Assembly (NCBI GenBank): GCA_020186115.1
Contig: WSYJ01000185.1
Location: 62,001 to 126,000, forward strand
DNA length: 64,000 bases
Reading direction: 5' to 3'
Origin: Histomonas meleagridis
Taxonomy: Eukaryota > Parabasalia > Tritrichomonadida > Dientamoebidae
Shown: piece by piece, positions 8,999 through 18,826 of the stretch
How positions within the stretch are numbered: position 1 is the first letter of the stretch
How the letters are laid out: each line of letters opens with the position of its first letter
Program-made: the position numbers and the translations under genes
The notes under the pieces: model-generated
Seen by the model: only the letters and a program-made list of their open reading frames with translations
What the model was told of the DNA's origin: nothing
Databases searched by the model: none

Positions 8999-10645
8999 AT
9001 GTCACGCGAACAAGTGTTTGTCACAGGACACAGGAATCCAGATATGGATTCTGTATGTTCTTCATGGGCCTACGCCAAATTGAAAAATATGGTTGACCCA
9101 ACACGAAATTACATTCCCATTCGTGGACATATGAATGATATTACTAATGCACAATTTTCACGTCTTGGAATTAAAGCACCTATGTATGTTAACGATATTA
9201 AGCCACGTGTATATGATGTTATACTTAAATGCGAAGAACTTCATCAACTTGACGATCCTTTATTCAACATCTGTAATTATTTTAATAAGAAGAATTACTC
9301 GGTAATTCCTGTTTTCCAAGGGGAGAAATATTGTGGAATGCTTCCTATTGAAGCTATTACCAATTATCTTCTTAAAAAGTCCTCAGTTGCACGTCCCAAG
9401 TATAAGTTCTATATCCATAACTTTCCCAAGCTTATTAAAGGCCGATTTTTAAAGGTAGGTGAGCAAACAGAGTTTATTTCTACAATTGTCATTGGTCTCA
9501 AGAAGTTTGAACAATTCCAAAGCACAATGAAACAACATCGCAAACATCTCCCGCTTGTTATTTTAGGCAACCGAAAACGCCATATTGAATTAGCCATGGA
9601 GATGAATGTTCCTGCCATTATAATTGTATGTAATGAAAGCGATCGTAGCCTACAAATTGACACATCCAATTACAAAGGGACGATTTTTATATCCGAGATT
9701 GAATCCGAGCAAACACTTCAATATCTGAAAATGTCAATTCCATTAAAGAATTTAATGGGACAAGAGCAGCCACCACCAGTCAGTCCTACAGATTATTTTG
9801 ATGATGTCAAGCAACTCTTTACATCCACCACATTCCGAGCATTTCCAGTATTAAATGAAGAAGGCGATTTTTATGGCATCGTTCAAAAGTCCTCATTTTT
9901 AGTCCGCCCGAAGAAGAAAGTTATTCTTGTAGATCATAATGAGCCAAGTCAATATATCTCTGGACTTGAAGATGCTGAAATCATCGAAATCATTGATCAC
10001 CATCGTCTTGCTGCGGAAAAAACTTCTACGCCGATATTCATTGATGCAGAACCTTTAGGCAGCACGTGCACTATAGTATATAATCTTTATCGAAAATATG
10101 ACCAAGAATTAGATCAAGAAACAGCGCTGGTGTTACTGTCCGGGCTAATATCGGATACAGTAATGTTAAAGTCACCAACGACAACATTAATTGATCAAGA
10201 AGTTGCTGCGAAATTAACGCGAATTGCAGGAATCCAAAGTTTACAAAACTTCGGAGAAACAATGTTCAGTGGAGGAGCGTCGATAACGACACAAGACGCA
10301 CGGAAACTAATCACTTCTGACTTTAAGATATTTTCCGAATATGGAACCAAATTCGGAATCGGTCAATGCGAAGTTACGCAGTTTCAAGGTATCGACGAGA
10401 TTAAAGAACATTGGTTAGAAGTGCTTGAGCAAGTGAAACAAGAAAACAAATTGGATTGGGCAATGATTGTAATTACAAACATTATAAAAGAAGATAGTAT
10501 AATGCTAATGACGCCATACCCTGAAAAAGAAAAGAAGTTGAAGTACGAAAGACAATCAAATCAGGAATATTTGTGCCCTGGAGTGCTATCAAGGAAAATT
10601 CAGATTTTACCAGAAATTATTCGTGTGCTAAGTGATGTCGACTAA
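8999..10645 (+). CDS. Family II inorganic pyrophosphatase with CBS-DRTGG-CBS insert
   Basis: The protein is 548 residues long, the size of regulated CBS-type family II (manganese/cobalt-dependent) pyrophosphatases. The N-terminal metal motif is GHRNPDMDSV (residues 10-19). The regulatory insert spans about residues 70-300, with two CBS halves around a DRTGG-like domain. After it the DHH domain resumes with VDHNE and IDHH, GSTCT, SDTVML and the DHHA2 domain. The enzyme hydrolyses PPi to phosphate; the CBS pair senses adenine nucleotides in bacterial homologues. This architecture is best known from clostridia and related bacteria, so lateral acquisition by the protist lineage is plausible. It is divergent from ankyrin gene 1 (232 bp between starts). 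Confidence 0.93.
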   Translation: MSREQVFVTGHRNPDMDSVCSSWAYAKLKNMVDPTRNYIPIRGHMNDITNAQFSRLGIKAPMYVNDIKPRVYDVILKCEELHQLDDPLFNICNYFNKKNYSVIPVFQGEKYCGMLPIEAITNYLLKKSSVARPKYKFYIHNFPKLIKGRFLKVGEQTEFISTIVIGLKKFEQFQSTMKQHRKHLPLVILGNRKRHIELAMEMNVPAIIIVCNESDRSLQIDTSNYKGTIFISEIESEQTLQYLKMSIPLKNLMGQEQPPPVSPTDYFDDVKQLFTSTTFRAFPVLNEEGDFYGIVQKSSFLVRPKKKVILVDHNEPSQYISGLEDAEIIEIIDHHRLAAEKTSTPIFIDAEPLGSTCTIVYNLYRKYDQELDQETALVLLSGLISDTVMLKSPTTTLIDQEVAAKLTRIAGIQSLQNFGETMFSGGASITTQDARKLITSDFKIFSEYGTKFGIGQCEVTQFQGIDEIKEHWLEVLEQVKQENKLDWAMIVITNIIKEDSIMLMTPYPEKEKKLKYERQSNQEYLCPGVLSRKIQILPEIIRVLSDVD

Positions 10646-11212
10646 AAAAATAAACTTTTGATTTGAAATTGATTTGTTTCCACATATTATAAAACTTATG
10701 TTCAAAAAAGGAAACACCAAATCCAACTTTTTGAATGGTATTTCTGTAAAAAACGATCAAAAGCAGTCCCATTTGTGTAGTTAAGTTTTCGGTTCGTTAC
10801 TCGATTGTGAGCTTTACTCATACGATATCGTAATTTGATCGGCATATAGATTGAGTATGTTTGTTTGGGAAATCAGCAGTTAGGATCATTTCAGATACAA
10901 AATGGATAAATATGGAATTAATAAATTTATATTTTAAATAATTATTGAATAAAACAAGTTACATGAAAATATTATAATTATAGAATTATGCAAATTTATT
11001 AAAAAAAACATCTTCATATAAAATTTCATGAAATAATTATCATTGTCTTCGTTTTGCTTCATCTTTAAATTCTTAAAAACAACTTTAAGTACTGTTGTAC
11101 TTCGGGGATACTTGTTTTACTATAAAATGATTTTAAGTGTTGAATTCCAAAATTTGATTAATAATAAAAATATTTGATTTTTTATATATGTGTTTTCTAA
11201 AAAAAATCTGTT
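10646..11212. other. Intergenic with one dispersed repeat copy
   Basis: No gene is visible. The part from about 10976 to 11125 is repeated, diverged, at about 47069-47180. Reversed, the stretch near 11041-11075 reads briefly like a protein end (EFKDEAKRRQ-stop), suggesting a dead gene tail. Confidence 0.5.
10976..11125 (+). repeat. Dispersed repeat copy A
   Basis: It shares ordered blocks with 47069-47180 in the same orientation: AATTAT(g/a)CAAAT, ATTAAAAAAAA, CATATAAAATTT and TTTAAGTACT(G/A)TTGTACTTC. The last block contains a perfect AAGTAC/GTACTT hairpin with a four-base loop. Confidence 0.55.
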
Positions 11213-11755
11213 TCATTGTAGATTCGTGAGAAGTCGGTAGATTGTGGAAACGCTATGCATGCTAAGAATTATATAATTGACCTGATAATTTATCCAGTCT
11301 TTATGCCCCCTTATTAAAATCTTACGAATTTCACTCTGGGGCTCAGTAGACCCAAAGTTTTTCATCTTGAGTTTTGTATCATGCTTTTCATAGAAATCAA
11401 CAATTTCAAATGAAATATCTACTAAATGTTGTTTGATGGCATCAATATCATTTGCAAAACTGTTGAGTTCAGAAATATCTTGACTTTGTTCTGTTTTTCG
11501 AAGAAGCATTATACTTATATGAGTATGGATATCATTTAAATAAGTGAGAAACTGACTTGCAACTTCGGATAAGCGTTTATCTATCATTGACAAAGAACAT
11601 ATATTTTGTTTATTTGTATCATTAAAAACTGCTGATGTTTGTAATACAAAATCTCTTTGTAATATTTTTTCCTCAACAACTGTATCTAGTAGTTTTTCCA
11701 TCATATTTAATGACCCTTTAGCATTCATTGGAGATGATTCAGAAACATCTTTCAT
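11213..11755 (-). CDS. Helical protein, possibly a PA28/REG-type proteasome activator
   Basis: The ATG at 11755 gives 180 residues, predicted mostly helical. The second half has helices spaced as in PA28: a helix around residues 70-100 (LSEVASQFLTYLNDIHTHIS), a break, a helix from about 107 to 132 ending in FYEKHDTKL, an S-E-I-R-K block, and a last helix with VSTIYRLLTNL, comparable to the C-terminal NQYVTLHDMILKN of PA28. PA28 heptamers cap the 20S proteasome. The match is by eye and spacing only; identity is low. Otherwise it is an unclassified helical protein. The gene lies alone between spacer DNA and the MATE gene (divergent, 171 bp). Confidence 0.35.
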   Translation of the reverse strand: MKDVSESSPMNAKGSLNMMEKLLDTVVEEKILQRDFVLQTSAVFNDTNKQNICSLSMIDKRLSEVASQFLTYLNDIHTHISIMLLRKTEQSQDISELNSFANDIDAIKQHLVDISFEIVDFYEKHDTKLKMKNFGSTEPQSEIRKILIRGHKDWINYQVNYIILSMHSVSTIYRLLTNLQ

Positions 11756-11926
11756 TTCGATAATGTTGTTATAAAAATATTAAACGTACATCGCAATGAC
11801 ACTTTTGGATAAACGACTTTTCCAGAAGATCGGCCATAAGTATCGTTGGGTGTTAATCGCTATCACCCTCTGAAAAAAATGGTTGGATCTTTGAAATTTT
11901 GAGATGCGATAGATTAAATTATAATT

Positions 11927-13477
11927 ATGAACACAGATAAAGACCCAAATTATACACAAAGCCTTTTAGAAAATAAAAAAGATGAAGAAGAAAAGAAGCT
12001 AGAAGAAGATGAACACTACCGTCTTGGTGGTAGAGGCCCACTTAAAACTCTTCTTATCCTTACTGTTGGACCTCTTATCTCACAACTTGTGTCAGGTCTT
12101 TATGGTGTTATTACTTCAATGTGGATATCTAAAGCCATGGGTGACAAAGGAATGAGTGCCATTTCAATTTATTCAAACCTTGATAACATTGGTAGAGCTT
12201 TTGGTTTCTTCATGCTGACAACAGCTTCATCAAAAATTTCGGCTCTTTTTGGTGAGCTTAAAGGAGAAGAAGCTGGACAAGTTATTTGTGATTTAATTCG
12301 AGTTTCAATACTTTGTGGTATATTTGTGCCAGCTGTTTTAACACCAGCATCTAAGCCATTGGGTCGATGGTTTGGTGCCAAAGAAGATATCATTGATCTC
12401 GGTTTTCAATATTTAACACCTTTGAATTGTTTTTGTTTTGTTACCTGCATATATCTTCTTATGTGTGGATGTTTACAAGCTGAAGGTCGATCTAATTTAG
12501 TTGCCATTACTCAAGTATGTTCACTTGTTGCAAATATGGGTCTTTTTTGCCCACTCTTTGTTGTCGTTTTCAAATGGCAAACTCTTGGCGCAGCTATAGC
12601 CACAGTTGTATCCGAATTTATTCCTGGCTTTCTCGTTCTGACTTTGTTCTTTTGTGGCAAATTTGGTGTCAAACCGAAACTGTCAGGTCTATTCAAAAAG
12701 TTTTCACCTCACACGCTTCCTGCATTAAAAGTTGGGATATCACAGCTCATCATGAACTTATCCCGTAGTATCCCAAGTATTTTCCTTCGTAAGTTCATGG
12801 GCTTGTGTGCAGAAAAATCACCTGAAGGAGATTTTGAAAATGCAATTGCAGGATTTAATGCAGTTACCAGAATTTTCGGTATCACTGATTCAGTTAGATT
12901 AGCAGTTTCAATGGGTTTGTTACCAGCAGCATCATATGCTTTTACGTCACATCGATACTTGCGTATCTTTCATTTGATCGGGCATTCTTGTTGGCTTAAC
13001 TTAATATGGGGAGTAAGTACTACATTGCTAACAGCGTTTGATGCTAAACTAGTTGCAATGTCAATATCATCAAGTCCAGAATACTTAAAATATGCAACAC
13101 CAATGTTAAGAATTTCTAATTGGGAGGCTCCGTTTTCTTGGATTAGGAATGTCTGCCAAACTATTTTGCAAGCATTGCAATATGGTACTACTGCAACAGT
13201 TTACATGCTGACTGCAACTTTTTGTACTTATATTGGCGCTTTGTTATTACTTTATTACACTAATGATCATGACTTCATTAGGATGATGTACACTTTCCCA
13301 ATCAGTTCGGGTTTGGCTGTTGTCGTCGGTATGATAATTGTCATATTCCCATTAAGAAAAATTTGGAAAGAAAGAGATCCAAACGAAAATGCAAAGGGTA
13401 TTGAATCCAAAAATACTTTAGAAAGTAATTTCGTAGATGTAGAAAATAGAAATGAAAATGAACAAAATAAAGTTTAG
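11927..13477 (+). CDS. MATE-family efflux transporter
   Basis: The protein is 516 residues with twelve predicted membrane segments in two six-helix halves. Typical MATE features are the first-helix phrase KTLLILTVGPLISQLVSGLYG, the C-L-Q-A-E-G-R-S motif after helix 5 (GCLQAEGRSN) and a second half starting near residue 265. MATE proteins export cationic drugs or metabolites using Na+ or H+ gradients. Both ends are cytosolic and charged; the C-terminus is Asn/Glu-rich. The start ATG lies in an AT-rich leader with no competing start. Confidence 0.92.
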   Translation: MNTDKDPNYTQSLLENKKDEEEKKLEEDEHYRLGGRGPLKTLLILTVGPLISQLVSGLYGVITSMWISKAMGDKGMSAISIYSNLDNIGRAFGFFMLTTASSKISALFGELKGEEAGQVICDLIRVSILCGIFVPAVLTPASKPLGRWFGAKEDIIDLGFQYLTPLNCFCFVTCIYLLMCGCLQAEGRSNLVAITQVCSLVANMGLFCPLFVVVFKWQTLGAAIATVVSEFIPGFLVLTLFFCGKFGVKPKLSGLFKKFSPHTLPALKVGISQLIMNLSRSIPSIFLRKFMGLCAEKSPEGDFENAIAGFNAVTRIFGITDSVRLAVSMGLLPAASYAFTSHRYLRIFHLIGHSCWLNLIWGVSTTLLTAFDAKLVAMSISSSPEYLKYATPMLRISNWEAPFSWIRNVCQTILQALQYGTTATVYMLTATFCTYIGALLLLYYTNDHDFIRMMYTFPISSGLAVVVGMIIVIFPLRKIWKERDPNENAKGIESKNTLESNFVDVENRNENEQNKV

Positions 13478-14230
13478 ATGAATAAAGAATAAACTATTTA
13501 AAAAATATTGTAAAATAATGAACTAAAAAAGAGACAAATGTTTTCTTCTTGCCATTTTTTATTTGACCTCCATGTAAATTAAATTGATATTTTTTTCTTT
13601 TCTGAACCGGTCTATCCGATAGGGAAATTGACTGGCAATTGAATAACAAACGATCGTTCCACATTCAATTTTTGAATTTCGAGACACATCACATTAACTG
13701 TATTTATTTTTTGCCTAAAAGGGATAATGAAAACTTCAACCTAACATGAAAAAACCCATTAACCAGAAAGCAAACAATGTAGTTAAATGAATAAGGAAAA
13801 TTTAATTCATATAAATCAGATGATTTATCACTGTTATCTCAACTCAAGTCAAATATGTTCATGCATGAACTTTAAACGTAAGATATTATTCAGTAGCTTC
13901 GGGTGTTATTAAATTTGGCAGAACAAAGATAAAAATACATTGAATTTACATAGCTAATTATAAAATTTTCTTAAGAAGATAACTTTGCTGAACTTGCTTT
14001 AGTGTCTGAATCTCTTGTTGTATGGTAAAATAGAGTGATTTTTCGTCTGAGAAAAAGTCAATCAGATGTATTTTTTATTGATGAAATAAGTAGACAACCC
14101 TCTTTTTTTCCTTGGTATGAGCATGTTTGTTTGTTTTTATATTAAGAGTTCCTTCAAATTTGCTTTTTCCAAAGTTAAAATCTTTTAACAAATTTGACTT
14201 GTATCGATTGAATATTTTGGCGGCAAAAAA
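13478..14230. other. Intergenic, nothing recognised
   Basis: This is 753 bases of AT-rich sequence between the MATE and 14-3-3 genes. I see no convincing open frame, tRNA or repeat. Confidence 0.55.
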
Positions 14231-14965
14231 ATGGAGAACGCAACGATTGATGATCTCTTCTTCTATGCCAATGCATTAAATGAAGCGCTACAGCCAAAAG
14301 AAGCAATCAACATGATGAAAATACTTATTGAAAAACAACCTTCACTTAATCTGAATCAACGATCCTTATTTGCTTCCATTAGTAAGGCTATTGTCGATCC
14401 TATTCGAGGCTCACTATGTGTTTTAACAGAAGAAGAGAAAACTGCATTGGTTGAATATTTAAGCAAAATTCAATTGTATAGAGAAGAATGTTTTTCAAAA
14501 TTATTCTCATTTAGCCAAGAAATAATAAGAATAGTAGACGACATGCTTCTCCCACATTCAAGAAATCAAGAAGAAATTACTTTCTACCTGAAATTGAAAG
14601 GTGATTTTTCAAGATATATCTCTGAATTTTCAAGTGATTCAACAAAAGAAAAATATCTCAAGGAAGCAAATGACTCCTATTTAGAAGCAACAAAGAAAGC
14701 AGAAAGTCTAGAGTTTAGCAGTTCCACACGACTTGGAACAATATTAAATTATTCTGTTTTTTTGTATGAGCACATGAATGATTTTGATGGAGCTATTTCC
14801 CTACTCAAGAACACTCTTGAAAGAGTCAAACGACAATATCCTAACCAACAAGTTTCTTTGGATGAAGAAACCATCGATATTGTAAAAGTAATGACAAGGA
14901 ATCTTGAAAACTGGCTTCAAGAAACTTATGAAGAAGAGGAAGAAGAAAATCAACCAAAAGAATAA
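14231..14965 (+). CDS. 14-3-3 protein
   Basis: At 244 residues the length equals canonical 14-3-3 proteins. Family signatures occur in order: a first-helix region (FYANALNEALQPKEAINMM), NLNQRSLFASISKAI corresponding to the EERNLLSVAYKN block, FYLKLKGDFSRYISEF with the Arg-Tyr phosphate-binding pair, RLGTILNYSVFLYE, and a final NLENWLQE followed by an acidic tail. 14-3-3 dimers bind phosphoserine/threonine peptides. Divergence is notable at the second phosphate-binding arginine region (DPIRGS instead of GARRAS). Confidence 0.93.
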   Translation: MENATIDDLFFYANALNEALQPKEAINMMKILIEKQPSLNLNQRSLFASISKAIVDPIRGSLCVLTEEEKTALVEYLSKIQLYREECFSKLFSFSQEIIRIVDDMLLPHSRNQEEITFYLKLKGDFSRYISEFSSDSTKEKYLKEANDSYLEATKKAESLEFSSSTRLGTILNYSVFLYEHMNDFDGAISLLKNTLERVKRQYPNQQVSLDEETIDIVKVMTRNLENWLQETYEEEEEENQPKE

Positions 14966-15405
14966 AAAATATGTTTTAAACAAAATTTTTTTTTAGCCTG
15001 AAAGTTGATCTAATAAGCTTGATTCAAAATGATATGGTATAATTTTTCTTGTCTTCATGAAATGGCCAGTTAAAGGAGAATGAAATCATTAATTAATAAT
15101 AATCGGATCAAAGAAAAAAAATTTATGTGAGCATTTTAATGTTGTTTGTTCGAAACATTGTATTAATTATAATTATGCGTCGATCGTGTTTTATCGATAT
15201 CAATACCTGAAGTTTCTGACTCGGAAGATATCAGAAAAAATCGAGCATTGAAAAAATACTTGAAAAAGTGAGAAGACATTTTTTTCAATGAAATTATCGT
15301 TAGGAACGTCATTCAAATCCATTGAAAACGTTACATAAGTTTGAATGGGTGTTGATAAGCATTCAATCTCAGTCAAAAATGGGTAACTGTCTAATCTACT
15401 CGAAT
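14966..15405. other. Intergenic and 5' region of the surface protein
   Basis: AT-rich spacer with no gene seen. The open frame of the next gene extends to a TTG at 15322, but that part looks non-coding. Confidence 0.5.
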
Positions 15406-17727
15406 ATGAATTCCAGAATGTTGTTTGTCTTATCATGTCTTGTAGCTTCTACGTATCAATTATCATACAATAAAGTTAATGTATTAGGATTTTCACATTC
15501 ATATTCGAATGTTCCAACAATTCAAGAAACAAATGTGATAACAAATACTATTGTCTCCTCTTACACATGCACAATATCGAACACACTCACTATTTCACAA
15601 ATATATGTTGAAACTAATGTAATAACAGCATCATATACACGAAAATATTTGGTTGCACAGTCAATCATGTTAACACGTATTCCTTCATATACAATGACAT
15701 ATACTGACTCTTATACATTATCAAATACATTTATATCATCTAATACATATTTAACTTCATACACGAAAACTGTTATTGATTCATTTACATCATCTTTATC
15801 ATTCATTGAAACTAATACATTAATCTCATCATATACTTTTATAGATTCTTTGACATATGTAACAACAAAATCGAAAATTAATGAGATGACGTATGTTCCT
15901 TCAATCACACAAATCACAGTAAATTCACAAACATATTCACCAACGAATATTTTATCGAATACGATTGTGTCGACTATTATTAGTACATTATCAAACTCTA
16001 TTGTATATTACACAACGACAACATTAACGAATACAATTACCGTATCATTTACTAATACATTTGTTTCATCGAATACGATGTCATTATCAGATACATATAT
16101 ATCAACATCTACTATTGTATATACATCAATATATGTATCATCTACAACATATATTAATTCATATACTTCCTCATATACCAGAAGTAAATCATATGTTGAT
16201 TCATATTCGTATACTGTGAGCCAAACTAGATCTATTACATATTATCCTAGACCAACAGGCTCTATGTTTACAATGTATGATTTTTCTATCAAAAAGAAAA
16301 CTAATTCAAAGAATGTTATACATCCACACGAGTATAATCAGAATCAAAAAAACAAAGTTAAAAAAGCTGCTTTTTCAATGATGGGTAAACTCAAACCGAA
16401 GATTTTGAATCCATCTCTTTTTCTATCGAGATATATTACAATCTCTACCACTATTTCTTATATTGTTCAATCTCTAACATATGTAAATTCATTAACATCT
16501 TCTCAAACAATGGTTCCTTCAATTACTCAATCACGTACACGTTCATCATATAGAAAAAATTCTAGAACTCAAACTCAAACTTATGTTTCTTCTATCACAA
16601 GATCACAAACAACTTCAACAACTAAATTTACTACAAGTATACAAACAAATACATTAACACAATTAAATACGCAAACAATTTCATCGATTGATTCACAATT
16701 AAATAGTATAACTTCATCACAAACATATACATTATCAAACACATTATCTGTAACAAAAGAAAATCAACAAACAAATATATTATCAGAATCTTATACAGAA
16801 ATATCTTCATATAAAAATTCATTATCAGAATCATTAATTGATTCTCCATCTTTAACGCAATCTATTATTTATGTTCATTCATATTCACCAACGATATCAT
16901 TAAAACTCACGTATTCGAATTATTTTTTATTATCATCATCAAATACAGTTTCATTAACATTATCAGAATCACCAACATTAATGTATGAGTTTTCATATTA
17001 TGATACGAATATATCAACACAAACGGAAAAATTAACATATATAAATATTCCAATTGATACAAATTCAACTATGATATTAAATTCATTAACTTTATCACCT
17101 CAATTAACATATATTAATTCTTATATCACATCAAATTCATATCAAATATCATATCAAGAAACATTAATACGAATTGAAGTAGAATATCCAACACCAACAA
17201 AATCATTAAATGAAGAAATTGAAGAAATTACATATACAATTACAATAACTTATATAAGAACAGCAACAAAAACAATTGCAATTACACAATCGATAACATT
17301 CGATAATACATATTTCTCAGATTCTTATATATTATCAATGTTAAACTCTTCTTTAACATATACAAACACAAAATTCATATTTTATAATTATACTATTATA
17401 CAATTTACTACATTTCAAGAAGTTTATTCGAATTTTTACTTTGTTTATGAACAACAAATCATTACGAACATTCAAAAACAAGGACAAATTAATATTGGTA
17501 TCATTATAGGAATTGCATCAGCTGTAGTTGTTATAATTATTATAATTATTATCATTAGTGTTTATTTCATACATTTTAAGAAAGTTAAAGAGGAAGAAGT
17601 CGTTGAAGATTATGATTATCAAGCGAAAGAATTTAATAGTTTCGCAGGAACATCAACATTAAAAGATATCGATGAAGATCCATTTGCAGTCGATTTCAAA
17701 GAACAAAAATTTGTAACGCCTCTATAA
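15406..17727 (+). CDS. Ser/Thr/Tyr-rich type I surface protein
   Basis: From the ATG at 15406 the protein has 773 residues: a signal peptide (MNSRMLFVLSCLVAS), an ectodomain made almost entirely of short S/T/Y/N motifs of the type SNT, SYT, SSTY and SQTYV, a transmembrane helix around residues 700-726 with an unbroken Val/Ile run, and a ~45-residue acidic tail. The tail contains EDPFAVDF, a DPF-type motif that in other eukaryotes binds AP-2 adaptors, suggesting endocytic cycling. The low-complexity ectodomain would be heavily O-glycosylated, as in mucin-like or adhesin-like proteins. A Lys-rich, non-repetitive block at about 16261-16425 interrupts it. ATGs at 15379 and 15418 are alternatives. 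Confidence 0.75.
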   Translation: MNSRMLFVLSCLVASTYQLSYNKVNVLGFSHSYSNVPTIQETNVITNTIVSSYTCTISNTLTISQIYVETNVITASYTRKYLVAQSIMLTRIPSYTMTYTDSYTLSNTFISSNTYLTSYTKTVIDSFTSSLSFIETNTLISSYTFIDSLTYVTTKSKINEMTYVPSITQITVNSQTYSPTNILSNTIVSTIISTLSNSIVYYTTTTLTNTITVSFTNTFVSSNTMSLSDTYISTSTIVYTSIYVSSTTYINSYTSSYTRSKSYVDSYSYTVSQTRSITYYPRPTGSMFTMYDFSIKKKTNSKNVIHPHEYNQNQKNKVKKAAFSMMGKLKPKILNPSLFLSRYITISTTISYIVQSLTYVNSLTSSQTMVPSITQSRTRSSYRKNSRTQTQTYVSSITRSQTTSTTKFTTSIQTNTLTQLNTQTISSIDSQLNSITSSQTYTLSNTLSVTKENQQTNILSESYTEISSYKNSLSESLIDSPSLTQSIIYVHSYSPTISLKLTYSNYFLLSSSNTVSLTLSESPTLMYEFSYYDTNISTQTEKLTYINIPIDTNSTMILNSLTLSPQLTYINSYITSNSYQISYQETLIRIEVEYPTPTKSLNEEIEEITYTITITYIRTATKTIAITQSITFDNTYFSDSYILSMLNSSLTYTNTKFIFYNYTIIQFTTFQEVYSNFYFVYEQQIITNIQKQGQINIGIIIGIASAVVVIIIIIIIISVYFIHFKKVKEEEVVEDYDYQAKEFNSFAGTSTLKDIDEDPFAVDFKEQKFVTPL

Positions 17728-17986
17728 TACATTTTTAGTAAAATGTTAAAATTATTTTTATTTTTTTTTTTTTTTTCTCATTACTTAATAAAAATACCAC
17801 AAAGTAAAATGTAAATCATTTGTTTATAATAAATAAAAATTCTTCGAACAACTTTTAAAGTGTAAAGTTTGCAACACAATTTTCTCCAAACAAAAAAAAG
17901 TTAAACACAAAGAGCACCAAACGTCACTTTTCATAAGATACCGCGGTTATTTTCGGTTATCCTTTCAAAAATTCATCGATAAAAAG

Positions 17987-18826
17987 TTACACACTCAGTT
18001 GTGATTCAAACGAAATTATGTTTTCCTCTTCGTTTTCTTTTTCGTGAGCCCATGAAAGAGGACAGCAACAACAAGGATCATCGAACAAATCAACTTCTTC
18101 ATCGAAGAAGCATTCTGATTCTCCATCATGTCCAGTGCCTGTTTGTGATATTTCCATTTCGTACATTGGACCATTGTCTGCATTTTGCGTTTTGGCTTGA
18201 ACTTCTGGTGGAGATTCATTAACGCCAAATACCACAGAAATTTCTGATTTCAGTGGTTTTTGACCTTGATATGGAGCACCCATTGCAAATGGTTGTGGAG
18301 ATACGAAGAGATTCGGCTGGAATATTTGATATGGTGACATGAGCCCTGGATTTGCCATGGGAATTGGGGAAGAAACAAGTTTCCTTCGAACGGTCCACAT
18401 CCGCTGCTCTGTAAAATTGCCTTTAAGTATTGGAATTGCTTCAAGAAATGGAGCTGATGCATCGCCTTTTATAGGTGCAGTACTATACCCCATTTTGGCA
18501 AGAGAACCATTGATAGATGACTTGCATTTGTTAACAAGGAGGCGTAATTGCCGTGTGTTAATAGCAATATCCCATCCCATCCAACAAACGCCGCAAACAA
18601 GGCAACGGCAGCTATCGCCATTATCTCCTCTGATGCAAAAATTGCGGATCATGGCAAGAGCGTCTTGAAGTGATTTGATACGTTGATATCTTTTGAATTT
18701 CGTGTTTGAGGATGTCAATTCTAATCGTAGTTGTGTATATGAGGCCTGGTCCTCTTTCGAGAGAAGGTCGAAAAAAGCAGGTTGCATGTTGCTAAGTTGC
18801 TCATCAGTCGGCTTTTCCTCGATCAT
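17987..18826 (-). CDS. Initiator-binding-domain transcription factor (IBP39-like)
   Basis: Starting at the ATG at 18826 (MIEEKPTDEQ) the protein has 279 residues; a 69-codon open extension upstream reads as non-coding. Residues ~8-125 are the trichomonad initiator-binding domain, with CRCLVCGVCWMGWDIAINTR, QLRLLVNKCKSSINGSLAKM and a winged-helix core. IBP39 binds the Inr element that replaces TATA in trichomonads. The middle is Pro/Phe/Met-rich and probably unstructured. The tail is acidic (FFDEEVDLFDD) and contains an odd run of four Cys (PCCCCPL). This gene identifies the organism group. Confidence 0.9.
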   Translation of the reverse strand: MIEEKPTDEQLSNMQPAFFDLLSKEDQASYTQLRLELTSSNTKFKRYQRIKSLQDALAMIRNFCIRGDNGDSCRCLVCGVCWMGWDIAINTRQLRLLVNKCKSSINGSLAKMGYSTAPIKGDASAPFLEAIPILKGNFTEQRMWTVRRKLVSSPIPMANPGLMSPYQIFQPNLFVSPQPFAMGAPYQGQKPLKSEISVVFGVNESPPEVQAKTQNADNGPMYEMEISQTGTGHDGESECFFDEEVDLFDDPCCCCPLSWAHEKENEEENIISFESQLSV

